From positions 62,001 through 126,000 of the forward strand of contig NZ_LGKP01000042.1 in assembly GCF_001306135.1 (NCBI RefSeq): 64,000 nucleotides of DNA, in the 5' to 3' direction. The DNA comes from Herpetosiphon geysericola. GTDB taxonomy: Bacteria; Chloroflexota; Chloroflexia; Chloroflexales; Herpetosiphonaceae. Shown piece by piece: positions 1-7,059 of the stretch (positions within the stretch are counted from its first letter, which is position 1; every line of letters begins with the position of its first letter). The position numbers and the translations under genes are program-made. The notes under the pieces were generated by a model. That model did no database searches, had not been told where the DNA came from, and saw only the letters and a list, made by a program, of their open reading frames with translations.

Positions 1-162
1 ACGCGCGGTAAAGACTGGCCAGAAAGCTAGCACAGCCAGCACAATCATCATCAAGGGTGCAAGAATCAGACTAAATTCTACAAGCGCTTGGCCGTGGACT
101 TTTCGTTGGCTACGACCAAGCCCCATTACTCTGAGCCTCTGAAGAATTTGGGACATGTGCAT
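1..162 (-). CDS. TadE-like pseudopilin, N-terminal part (runs off left edge)
   Basis: Only the first 54 codons are in the window. After a short basic N-terminus the protein shows a G-Q-A-L-V-E-F motif followed by a hydrophobic stretch of about 20 residues, the layout of TadE/TadG-type pseudopilins, where the Glu follows the processing site and the hydrophobic segment anchors the protein in the membrane. The start at 162 has a GGAG about 7 bases upstream; a second in-frame ATG lies two codons later. It is last in the minus-strand run of secreted-protein genes, which fits a Tad/Flp pilus or surface-structure locus continuing to the left. The family assignment rests on the motif alone. Confidence 0.6.
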   Translation of the reverse strand, partial: MHMSQILQRLRVMGLGRSQRKVHGQALVEFSLILAPLMMIVLAVLAFWPVFTAR

Positions 163-257
163 CGTGGACTCCTTATAGTGACTAGAGGTGTCTCCATACA
201 ATTCCGTTGGTGGAATAGACATGCTGCTATCCCGCTCCTTATCTGTTGCTCTGGCGA

Positions 258-620
258 TTAGTATCGATAACTTCTTTCTCCATGCTGTTTGGCGATGCCA
301 CCAAGAACGTACACTCGCCCCCGTCCAGCACATTTCTTCCGAGAATTAGTCAGTTGTTCTTCTACCTCAACTCCAAGTGCAGACCATGCCAGAGTAAACG
401 CTGTGAGGTCTGTGGGAATCTCACGGGGAGTGAATTCACCAGTACCGCAGGCATTGAGGGTGAAGAAGATCGGGATAGGAAACGTATTAACTTCCACCGG
501 TATACCAACGGAACAAGCCGATGGGATTACATTGTGATGACGACAAAGACTTACTTTGTCGGCACCTAGGATGACCTGATAGCGGCGTTCGTGTTCGTCA
601 ATATAGATTTCTACTTCCAC
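258..620 (-). CDS. Hypothetical 120-residue protein, coupled to the upstream secreted-protein gene
   Basis: GTG start seven bases after the stop codon of the large secreted protein, with GAGG in the stop-codon region, so translation is probably coupled. The product is a small mixed-charge protein with no signal peptide, two Cys in the middle (C-R-H-H and N-A-C-G-T-G) and no recognised domain. A TadE-like gene follows about 100 bases downstream on the same strand, so it may be part of the same surface operon. It is kept because of the tight spacing and an open frame of sensible composition, but function cannot be named and a non-coding reading is possible. Confidence 0.45.
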   Translation of the reverse strand: MEVEIYIDEHERRYQVILGADKVSLCRHHNVIPSACSVGIPVEVNTFPIPIFFTLNACGTGEFTPREIPTDLTAFTLAWSALGVEVEEQLTNSRKKCAGRGRVYVLGGIAKQHGERSYRY

Positions 621-627
621 GCGGGCC

Positions 628-3600
628 TCACTTGGTGGTGACTACAGCGAGCATGTTGATAACAAAGGTTCCGTCCATGACCGTGTATTGCTTCCACGTT
701 TGCCCTGTGGCAGTAAACACCACACGGGTTTCAACGAGTGCGCTGACCTTCATATCGACGGCCCGAATTTGAGATAGGCGGTAGGCGTACACATTTGGCG
801 CAACGTTGGGAGCATTGGGTACACTCCAGTGTAAACGTGCCTGAGCGCCCATCTGTGCCGCACTAGGGTTATCTCTATAGCGAAACACACAGCCACGCAG
901 TAAGGATGTATCGATGCCTGCTGGCGGCGCATCAGCCCCTGGCCGACAGCCAGTCCGACCAAGGCCATCAGCTTTTCGCGCCTCAATACCCATTGAACCG
1001 TTATAGCTCCAAGCCACAACCTCCTGTTCATAGCGATAGCCGGGCGGTGGATCTCCAAGTGGTTGGAGTTCAACATAGGGCATGAAATCGCCGGTTTCGG
1101 CGTGCGGCCACGACATCGTTGGACTGTCTGCCAAGGTAACACCCTTCGCTGGATCAAGATAGCCATGGTATCGTGGCCGCATTGTTCCATTGGGAATGGG
1201 CACTGGTGGGGGAGGAGGTAGCTCACGCAGTCGGAAGATATAACCCAATGCTGTACCTCCCGTGGATGGAACATCAATTTGCAGTGTTCCTCTATTTCCA
1301 GACCAAGACACATTGGTTGATCCCCAAGTCCCCGTACCGACAACCTCATCAACATAGGCATTCAGATCCGCCATGCGATTAAATGAAAGAGTAATATTGG
1401 TAGTTATTGGTGGCGTTGCCATTGGAACACGCGCTTCAAATGATCCTTCTGCACTAACCGGGATGTTATAGGTAACACGACTACCCCCTGTGTTACGCAA
1501 GGAAACACTTCCAAAGGGGCCTCGGACAGTTGTTCCATCAATCTTTTTGAGTTCGACATGACCACGAATTGTTGCAAATATGGGGTTTGCTGTTTCAACT
1601 AAATTGAATACATTGCCGACAGAGTTGCCTGGTGTGAACCGGAGCGCATTTGTATCACTGTCCACCACACTATTCGTTCCAGGCGTTGGGTCGATCTGCT
1701 CATACATAAGGTAAGCAGGGGGCGGGGGAGGGCTATACATGAGCGTCCAGCCAAGCTGGCCCACGCGAGGACGCAACTGGTTTCCTGTCAAGGAGAATGT
1801 GGTTGCCCCCATACCAGGTGTCACCTGAGCGATTGTGCCGCCTTGCGAACCTAGGAGTGAGAGGGTGCCGCCACTAAAGACCTGCCATATGCCGTCAACA
1901 TTGCGCTTCTGTACCCGGGCATCAATCGTGGGGATTTGGATATAGTAGAAAATGGCACTGCATCCACCAGCAGTTAGGTTTCGTAGTGCACCCGCAGGGC
2001 CTGCTGCGCCAGCATCGAGCGCAGTCAGAACACCAGGCTGGGTTGTACAACTGCCCTCAATTTTCCAGACGAAATCTGTCTCAGCGAGATCAGGGCGCAG
2101 ATTGATATAATTATTGGGAGCAACTGGCATCGTCGTTGGCCATGCGAGAACAGCGTTGCCATTAGAATCAGACCGAAGTATTGTATTCGTGCCGAATGTA
2201 GGGTTATGCCACGTTATAGACTGGTTAGCGATTGGTCCAGCATCTGCGCCAGCCATTGTTGCTCGTCGAAGAGAAATTGTGATAGATGGGTCAGTAGTTC
2301 GAAAGTAGGCAAACTGAACCAAACCGTTTTGCCATTGTCCACAACCAGTTGATTGACCAAAAATCTCAACCCGATAGTAACGGCCAGCAATGGTTGGCAC
2401 GCTTAGCTCAGGATTTGGACCACTTGGCTTCAGTTCCCAAAAATTACGCCAGTGATTTGAGAATGATGGAGGTGGGACTCCATCAGTTACGATATAGTAA
2501 CCATCCTCGATATGATTTGCACCACTGTTACGGATAGCATGACGAAATGCATTATTGAGGATGACTCCTTGTCCAGCATGCGTAAATGGATAAATACCAG
2601 CCAAATCACCATAGTAGGGGGCTCCTGGAGGCCCATCATTTGTCCAACTTGTTGATGGATTCCAGTTGATTGCATATTGATAGCGATCAGCGGGCTGATC
2701 ATACGCATAGAGTATTGGCAGAGCAGTAATCTGCGTAGCACTGAGTTGATCAAATGGTACTTGAGATTCACGCACCTTAAGAAACATTCCCTGTCCATAC
2801 CGTGAGCGTACGGCCCCCCATGAAAAGGTATTTGTGCCAACTGGTACAAGTCGGCCCGGACTCTGTGTATCTAAATTACCTGATAATGAAACATTTGGTA
2901 TTGCGGGTGCCCCAGGGCATGATGGAGGTGGGATGGTGGGTGTTAAAGCTGGAGTAGGTGATGGATTGACACCACAGAGGCCAGCATTTGATAGGCGATT
3001 CATGTTAATGGTAATAGACTGGCCTGCGCGACCCAACGCAGTGGTTGTCTGATAGTCACCATAGCCTGCCGCCAAAACTGTTACCGTCTGCCCATGATTG
3101 ACGGAAAATGATGCAGAAGAGACACCATCGAAACCTTGCGAGTTATCTGCGAGTTGAATGCGTGTTTGGAATGGATTGCCACAGGCAATCACGCTGATGG
3201 CCAATACTCCGGGCTGCGGCGTTGCAGTCGGGATCGGAGTAGGTGTTGGCGTAGGTTGCGGTGGAACATTCCAGACATGCACATCGTCATGACGGAACAC
3301 ATCCTCATACCCGTTGCCATTAGGATCATAACTGGGATACCATTCCCCAGCTGCGTACAGGCCTTGCGGTGGAGTAGGAATAGAAATCCCGACGATACTT
3401 GAAGGCCATTGTTCACGATCAACCCGATTGTCACCATAGCCAGGGTCCTGAATTGATGATGAACGGCCAACACCAATCGGAGGTCTACGCCATGAGCCCC
3501 ACCAGCGAATACCATCACTGCCAGTACATGGAGCACCACCACGGTTGGTTTCATGTACTTCAGCTCGATAACTGTTATTTGATAGTGTGCTCGCAGTCCA

Positions 3601-3765
3601 ATTTTGACCTTCAACCCAAATGGTAGTCCTCGACCAACCACCAGGATTCAATGCCTCATTGCACGAGGATGCTGCCACTGATTCAGTATATCCAAACGTA
3701 ATGAATAGTGCTGCTAGAAAAGCCACAACCCCTGCAACCATATGGGGTAATGTAAAGTGACGCAT
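628..3765 (-). CDS. Large secreted Thr/Pro-linker surface protein
   Basis: 1045 residues. A signal peptide covers about residues 1-32 (basic N-terminus, hydrophobic core, V-A-A-S-S). Two Pro/Thr linkers near residues 170-190 and 265-285 separate beta-rich modules. Several stretches in the C-terminal half read like carboxypeptidase-regulatory or SpaA-like Ig folds (R-G-H-V-E-L, S-V-S-L-R-N-T-G-G). No LPXTG anchor or catalytic motif is seen. The start at 3765 has a GGAGA six bases upstream, and the CAP-domain gene stops 15 bases before it, so the two are an operon. Probably an exported or cell-surface structural protein linked to the TadE-like gene downstream; the exact role is unknown. Confidence 0.8.
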   Translation of the reverse strand: MRHFTLPHMVAGVVAFLAALFITFGYTESVAASSCNEALNPGGWSRTTIWVEGQNWTASTLSNNSYRAEVHETNRGGAPCTGSDGIRWWGSWRRPPIGVGRSSSIQDPGYGDNRVDREQWPSSIVGISIPTPPQGLYAAGEWYPSYDPNGNGYEDVFRHDDVHVWNVPPQPTPTPTPIPTATPQPGVLAISVIACGNPFQTRIQLADNSQGFDGVSSASFSVNHGQTVTVLAAGYGDYQTTTALGRAGQSITINMNRLSNAGLCGVNPSPTPALTPTIPPPSCPGAPAIPNVSLSGNLDTQSPGRLVPVGTNTFSWGAVRSRYGQGMFLKVRESQVPFDQLSATQITALPILYAYDQPADRYQYAINWNPSTSWTNDGPPGAPYYGDLAGIYPFTHAGQGVILNNAFRHAIRNSGANHIEDGYYIVTDGVPPPSFSNHWRNFWELKPSGPNPELSVPTIAGRYYRVEIFGQSTGCGQWQNGLVQFAYFRTTDPSITISLRRATMAGADAGPIANQSITWHNPTFGTNTILRSDSNGNAVLAWPTTMPVAPNNYINLRPDLAETDFVWKIEGSCTTQPGVLTALDAGAAGPAGALRNLTAGGCSAIFYYIQIPTIDARVQKRNVDGIWQVFSGGTLSLLGSQGGTIAQVTPGMGATTFSLTGNQLRPRVGQLGWTLMYSPPPPPAYLMYEQIDPTPGTNSVVDSDTNALRFTPGNSVGNVFNLVETANPIFATIRGHVELKKIDGTTVRGPFGSVSLRNTGGSRVTYNIPVSAEGSFEARVPMATPPITTNITLSFNRMADLNAYVDEVVGTGTWGSTNVSWSGNRGTLQIDVPSTGGTALGYIFRLRELPPPPPVPIPNGTMRPRYHGYLDPAKGVTLADSPTMSWPHAETGDFMPYVELQPLGDPPPGYRYEQEVVAWSYNGSMGIEARKADGLGRTGCRPGADAPPAGIDTSLLRGCVFRYRDNPSAAQMGAQARLHWSVPNAPNVAPNVYAYRLSQIRAVDMKVSALVETRVVFTATGQTWKQYTVMDGTFVINMLAVVTTK

Positions 3766-3780
3766 GGATTCTCCTTAGCC

Positions 3781-4530
3781 TTAATAGAATAGGACGACGA
3801 GCGTCCCTCCAGTATCCCAACCATCGACTCTACCTACACCAATGCCGATCCGGCTATAGCGAGCAGATGACAATGGGCCATAGGCTCCATCCTCAAGAAG
3901 AGACGTGAGTTGATCGACATTATGCTGAGCCGCGATAATGTCAGCCGGTAGGGGAATCATATCAACCGAGAGTGGGCCACCTTCAGTGATACCAAAAGAT
4001 TCCAGCCATACCGCCTGATGCATCCGAAAAACAGTGCTGTCTTCGTTATAGAGGCGGAATGCCAAGCGGGACTGAGCCATCGCGCCAGCGCGTTGGAGAA
4101 GATCCTCATCGAGAACCAGTGGTTGCATGTGCTTATCAGTACGTAAGGTATTAAATGCCGAAATGATGGCCATAGCTTGCGCCGAATCGTTCTGCAGTTG
4201 GAGTGTACTAGTGAGCGGCAGCCACTCCACTAAGCGAAATGAAGCTTGTTCTTCTGGAGACAGGTCTAATTCGACCGGCATAGTCAGCGCGGAGATCATC
4301 GTAAATGCTGGCAAATTGATGCTTGGTGCTTGTACCTCACTCCCTGCTGGGCTAACGATGACCGATGTGGTATTACGAGATTGCAGCTGCCGATTCTCAA
4401 CGTTTGGAATATAACCAACTGGATTACGAGGCAACACCAGAGCACGTATGAGTAGTACACAACACATAACCCCGATACCTGTCCAGACAGCCCAATGAGA
4501 AAAGAAGCGTTTGAGTCGATATAGATCCAT
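3781..4530 (-). CDS. Membrane-anchored CAP (SCP/PR-1-like) domain protein
   Basis: 249 residues from the ATG at 4530, chosen because GGAGG lies six bases before it; an upstream in-frame extension lacks a ribosome site. A single hydrophobic segment at about residues 12-32 acts as signal anchor, followed by a spacer and a C-terminal domain with CAP-like pattern: L-N-T-L-R-x-D near the start, L-D-x-D-L-L-Q-R-A-G-A-M-A-Q, then a final G-I-G-V-G-R strand ending in hydrophobic residues. CAP proteins are extracellular and often act in adhesion or as binding modules. It precedes the large secreted protein in the same operon. Its leader holds one of two copies of a conserved 40-bp element plus a terminator-like hairpin. 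Confidence 0.7.
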   Translation of the reverse strand: MDLYRLKRFFSHWAVWTGIGVMCCVLLIRALVLPRNPVGYIPNVENRQLQSRNTTSVIVSPAGSEVQAPSINLPAFTMISALTMPVELDLSPEEQASFRLVEWLPLTSTLQLQNDSAQAMAIISAFNTLRTDKHMQPLVLDEDLLQRAGAMAQSRLAFRLYNEDSTVFRMHQAVWLESFGITEGGPLSVDMIPLPADIIAAQHNVDQLTSLLEDGAYGPLSSARYSRIGIGVGRVDGWDTGGTLVVLFY

Positions 4531-4550
4531 CAAAAACCTCCACAACGAAA

Positions 4551-4599
4551 TCAAATTAAAAACGCCTGTTAGTCCACATTCGGTGGATCAACAGGCGTT
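4551..4599 (-). terminator. Terminator-like hairpin in the leader of the CAP-domain gene
   Basis: Ten-base arms (4561-4570 and 4590-4599) form AACGCCTGTT / AACAGGCGTT with a small inner hairpin, followed on the minus strand by a T-rich run (TTTTTAATTT). It sits between the conserved 40-bp element and the ribosome site of the CAP gene, the layout of a leader attenuator, although it could simply end the upstream 88-residue gene. Confidence 0.6.
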
Positions 4600-4639
4600 A
4601 GCCTTCTAAGCGTTTGCCCCCGCTCCGGGGTCTAATTGT
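4600..4639 (-). repeat. Conserved 40-bp leader element, copy 1
   Basis: 38 of 40 bases match the copy at 4995-5034. On the minus strand it contains a CCCC-ggag-CGGGG hairpin and a GCTT-aga-AGGC hairpin; the base that differs in the second hairpin between copies keeps a G-U/A-U pair, which favours an RNA structure. It lies directly after a stop codon and before a terminator-like hairpin. Confidence 0.6.
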
Positions 4640-4649
4640 CATTTCTGGA

Positions 4650-4916
4650 TTAAGCTGGTACGTCTTTCAGGAGGCGCTTTAATCCTCGCCGTGCTTGTCG
4701 TACAAAGCCGCTTGGTTTACCACACGCTCTATCTGCTTCTAATAATTCTGCAATCTCCTTCAATGTTGTAACAAAATAACGAGGAACGATGAGGGTACAA
4801 GTGTCTATATCTTCGTCAGAGGGAAGCTCCGATAGAACAGGCGAAATAATGGAGAACATTGGTCTGCGCGATGCCTGCGCAGACTCATGTATAAACTCTT
4901 TATGGTGTGCAGACAT
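4650..4916 (-). CDS. Hypothetical 88-residue protein
   Basis: Begins at an ATG with GGAG seven bases upstream. Cytosolic, no membrane segment, no recognised domain. The C-terminal third is basic (R-Q-A-R-R-G-L-K-R-L-L-K) and could form an amphipathic helix. It sits between the Chloroflexota-type secreted protein and the CAP protein, and both it and the next gene carry the same 40-bp element plus a terminator-like hairpin in their leaders, so they are probably under one control. The composition and ribosome site support it as real; the function is unknown. Confidence 0.55.
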   Translation of the reverse strand: MSAHHKEFIHESAQASRRPMFSIISPVLSELPSDEDIDTCTLIVPRYFVTTLKEIAELLEADRACGKPSGFVRQARRGLKRLLKDVPA

Positions 4917-4933
4917 GCGCGACTCCTTTGCAT

Positions 4934-4986
4934 TAAAAACGGGCTTGTATTCTCCATCTGAGTGATAGAGAAAAGTACAAGCCCGT
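4934..4986 (-). terminator. Terminator-like hairpin in the leader of the 88-residue gene
   Basis: Eleven-base arms 4939-4949 and 4976-4986 (ACGGGCTTGTA / TACAAGCCCGT) followed on the minus strand by TTTTTAAT. The order matches the other copy: conserved element, then hairpin with T-run, then ribosome site and start. Confidence 0.6.
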
Positions 4987-4994
4987 CAACTGAC

Positions 4995-5034
4995 AGCTTT
5001 CTAAGCGCTTGCCCCCGCTCCGGGGTCTAATTGT
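4995..5034 (-). repeat. Conserved 40-bp leader element, copy 2
   Basis: Second copy of the element at 4600-4639. Both copies are located 10 bases or less after a stop codon (4650 and 5044) and immediately upstream of a terminator-like hairpin. Confidence 0.6.
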
Positions 5035-5043
5035 TGGTATAGA

Positions 5044-5805
5044 CTAGGGATAGGCGATGCCAGAAACGCGATCGCACGTCTCGGAATTGAACAAATTGTC
5101 TCCCATTCGACCCGTACATTTAGTTTGCACATACCACACGCCCAGTCTATCACCAAGCGTCGGTTTACCAGTGATTTCAGGGTGATATTCTAAGATAGCA
5201 CGCTCGAAAACCTGCCATGTGTAGGGTTTCGCCGAGCTCCCCTTCTCTGCACGTAATGGCATTCCGAATAAGGCAACGCTCTCGGCTCGACTCTTTCCTG
5301 ATTGGCCATCAAATTCCAGACCATTTGTTTGCCAAAATGCCGAAACATTCTCGCCAACATTCTGTTTGGTTTCCTCAAAATAGAGGGGCATCTCAGGAAA
5401 ACCATAGGAACGTGCTCGAGCATCCTCTTCGCGCCAATTTGGGCTTGTCCAGTCCGACTTGACAGCACCCAGCCGACCCAAAAGAACATCGTAGGGAGCA
5501 TTATTCTCTGGGTGCAGTTCGAAGCGCTGGCGCTCAAAGTACTGTGTGAGGTACACCCGGCCGGTATCCTCGTTGACTTGCTCGAACGCACTTGTGATCG
5601 GATATCCAAACACCGCTACGCCACCATTATCTTCCCAAAATTGGAGGAATCGACCTTCAATACAATCTGGAATCAGTGCCACGTCAAAACATTTCCGTTG
5701 CTCTGCAGCTTGCACCGATGGATGCACCAACATTCCAATAATCACCAAGAGCATCAAGACGAGAACACCGATAAAACGAATGCCCTTCATATGAATGGAC
5801 TTCAT
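5044..5805 (-). CDS. Secreted Chloroflexota-type protein (FGYPIS / YFERQRFE repeats)
   Basis: 253 residues with a clear signal peptide at residues 1-33 ending A-E-Q. The mature part carries F-L-Q-F-W-E-D-N-G-G-V-A-V-F-G-Y-P-I, then Y-L-T-Q-Y-F-E-R-Q-R-F-E and L-L-G-R-L-G, a pattern I recognise from many exported proteins of Chloroflexus, Roseiflexus and Herpetosiphon; it recurs in weaker form in the second half (F-W-Q-T-N-G-L-E-F, V-F-E-R-A-I-L-E-Y-H-P-E). No catalytic motif is evident; a carbohydrate or peptidoglycan binding role is a guess. GGAG lies eight bases before the ATG. It is the first gene of the minus-strand surface group and the main taxonomic marker here. Confidence 0.75.
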   Translation of the reverse strand: MKSIHMKGIRFIGVLVLMLLVIIGMLVHPSVQAAEQRKCFDVALIPDCIEGRFLQFWEDNGGVAVFGYPITSAFEQVNEDTGRVYLTQYFERQRFELHPENNAPYDVLLGRLGAVKSDWTSPNWREEDARARSYGFPEMPLYFEETKQNVGENVSAFWQTNGLEFDGQSGKSRAESVALFGMPLRAEKGSSAKPYTWQVFERAILEYHPEITGKPTLGDRLGVWYVQTKCTGRMGDNLFNSETCDRVSGIAYP

Positions 5806-5963
5806 GTGATTTTCTCCTTTCGTGACATGGTGTTCTATAAAACTAATCCAGCCATGACTAGAGTATCAGATTGAATCGTTGAGTTCAGTACTTTTTAGAA
5901 AAAGATCCGATGGACATCCGATGGATTTCGGATTGTATACCCATCGAACGGAGAAGAAGTTGG

Positions 5964-6209
5964 TTAATTCTCCGAACTCTGCCCTCCACAATCATTTTTC
6001 TCCTTCTTATTCTCCTTAGCTATAGCAGCCTTAAGCAAGGCTTCTCGTCGTTCGCCCACACTCAGCATATTCTCAATGAAGAGCTGTTCAGCTTCGCGTT
6101 CTTTGTCGGTCTGTCCAAATGGTGAACCTACCCATATACGGTATCCACCTGATGTGCGACCTGCAGGCCGTCCCCGTTTTCTTTTGTTGGGTGGCTGATC
6201 ATCTGCCAA
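5964..6209 (-). CDS. Small basic protein with AT-hook-like N-terminus
   Basis: 81 residues from a TTG start with GGAGG nine bases upstream. The N-terminus reads K-R-K-R-G-R-P-A-G-R, similar to an AT-hook, and the C-terminal half is a charged helix. A perfect 36-bp palindrome lies 19 bases before the start and overlaps the probable promoter, suggesting autoregulation or control by a dimeric repressor. No family recognised; a small DNA-associated protein is a reasonable inference. Confidence 0.5.
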   Translation of the reverse strand: MADDQPPNKRKRGRPAGRTSGGYRIWVGSPFGQTDKEREAEQLFIENMLSVGERREALLKAAIAKENKKEKNDCGGQSSEN

Positions 6210-6227
6210 GAAAATGCACCTCCATTT

Positions 6228-6263
6228 GTATTTTCTACGGTATTAGAATACCGTAGAAAATAC
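6228..6263. promoter_or_regulatory. Perfect 36-bp palindrome, probable operator
   Basis: Two 17-base arms (6228-6244 and 6247-6263, beginning GTATTTTCTACGG) separated by AG, upstream of the AT-hook-like gene. There is no T-run suited to a terminator and no gene ends just here, so an operator for a dimeric regulator is preferred. The rest of 6264-6518 shows nothing convincing. Confidence 0.55.
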
Positions 6264-6518
6264 ACTAAGTTTATGTAGTTGTCAATAAGGGGTTAAACGC
6301 AAGACCACTCAAATAAGGGGTAGGGCGCTGGGCAATGCGTCCATTGGAAGGGTGGTGGTCGTCCGGGATCACGGATCGGATCACCCGTCAGCGTGACCCG
6401 ACAAATGGCATCGTCAAAACATCCCCTTGGCTGGTTCCGCTGCGCATGGTCTGGGCCTTTCCGCAGAAATTTCGTCATTTTTTGCTTGACCACGCGCGGA
6501 TTGATCCGGAAACGCTTG

Positions 6519-6749
6519 ATGGATCTTTCCATGCCAGGAATGTCGGGTATTGAGGCGACGCAGCAGGTGCGGCGCATCAGCCCACGGTCGCAGGCGGTTG
6601 TGCTGACCTCATTTGTGGAGGATACCGACATTTTTCCTGCAATCAAGGCTGGGGCGATTGCCTATCTGCTGAAAGATGTGGGGCCACAGGAGGTTGCTGC
6701 GGCAATTCGAGCATCGGCACATGGGCAAGCAACCATTCACCCACGCATC
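6519..6749 (+). pseudogene. NarL-type response regulator receiver fragment
   Basis: The frame encodes M-D-L-S-M-P-G-M-S-G-I-E-A-T and later V-V-L-T-S-F and Y-L-L-K-D-V, the second half of a receiver domain (phospho-Asp loop, conserved Thr/Ser and Lys). The N-terminal third is missing and after H-P-R-I there is no LuxR-type DNA-binding domain, so this is a remnant. It ends next to a 12-bp inverted repeat and a resolvase remnant on the other strand, consistent with decay after insertions. Confidence 0.7.
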
Positions 6750-6767
6750 CCAAACCATGGGAGCGAT

Positions 6768-6798
6768 GCACTGGTCATGCAGTATCCATGACCAGTGC
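6768..6798. repeat. 12-bp perfect inverted repeat between two gene fragments
   Basis: Arms GCACTGGTCATG (6768-6779) and CATGACCAGTGC (6787-6798) with a 7-base loop, at the junction of the response-regulator and resolvase fragments. Could be a remnant terminator or recombination site. Confidence 0.4.
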
Positions 6799-6815
6799 GT
6801 CATCACAGTGGTGTA

Positions 6816-7017
6816 TCGTCCGCCTTTCCTTCCACGCGCTTGCGCTGCGGCGAGGCCACCGGTCGTCCGTTCACGAATGAGATCGTGTTCGAACTCTGCC
6901 AAGGCAGCAAAGAAATGAAAAATCAATTTGCCCCCAGAATTGGTGGTATCGAGGTGCTTTTGGAGGGCACGAAAACCAACCTCACGTTGATGGAAATCCT
7001 TACCACAACTCTCAAGA
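6816..7017 (-). pseudogene. Serine resolvase/invertase fragment
   Basis: Read on the minus strand the frame gives V-G-F-R-A-L-Q, L-D-T-T-N-S-G-G-K-L-I-F-H, F-A-A-L-A-E-F-E and L-I-R-E-R-T, then R-G-R-K-G-G-R, the central and hinge part of Tn3-type resolvases. The catalytic N-terminus and the helix-turn-helix are both absent, so only about 67 codons survive. It marks a former transposon or plasmid resolution gene. Confidence 0.75.
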
Positions 7018-7059
7018 AGTTATAAAGTCCTTAGGTCTTGATCACGTAAATTTTGTAGC

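Noticed and set aside
4551-5034. Integron attC-like sites for the duplicated elements
   Set aside because: The ends lack the RYYYAAC / GTTRRRY core pair and the order relative to stop codons and starts fits leader elements better.
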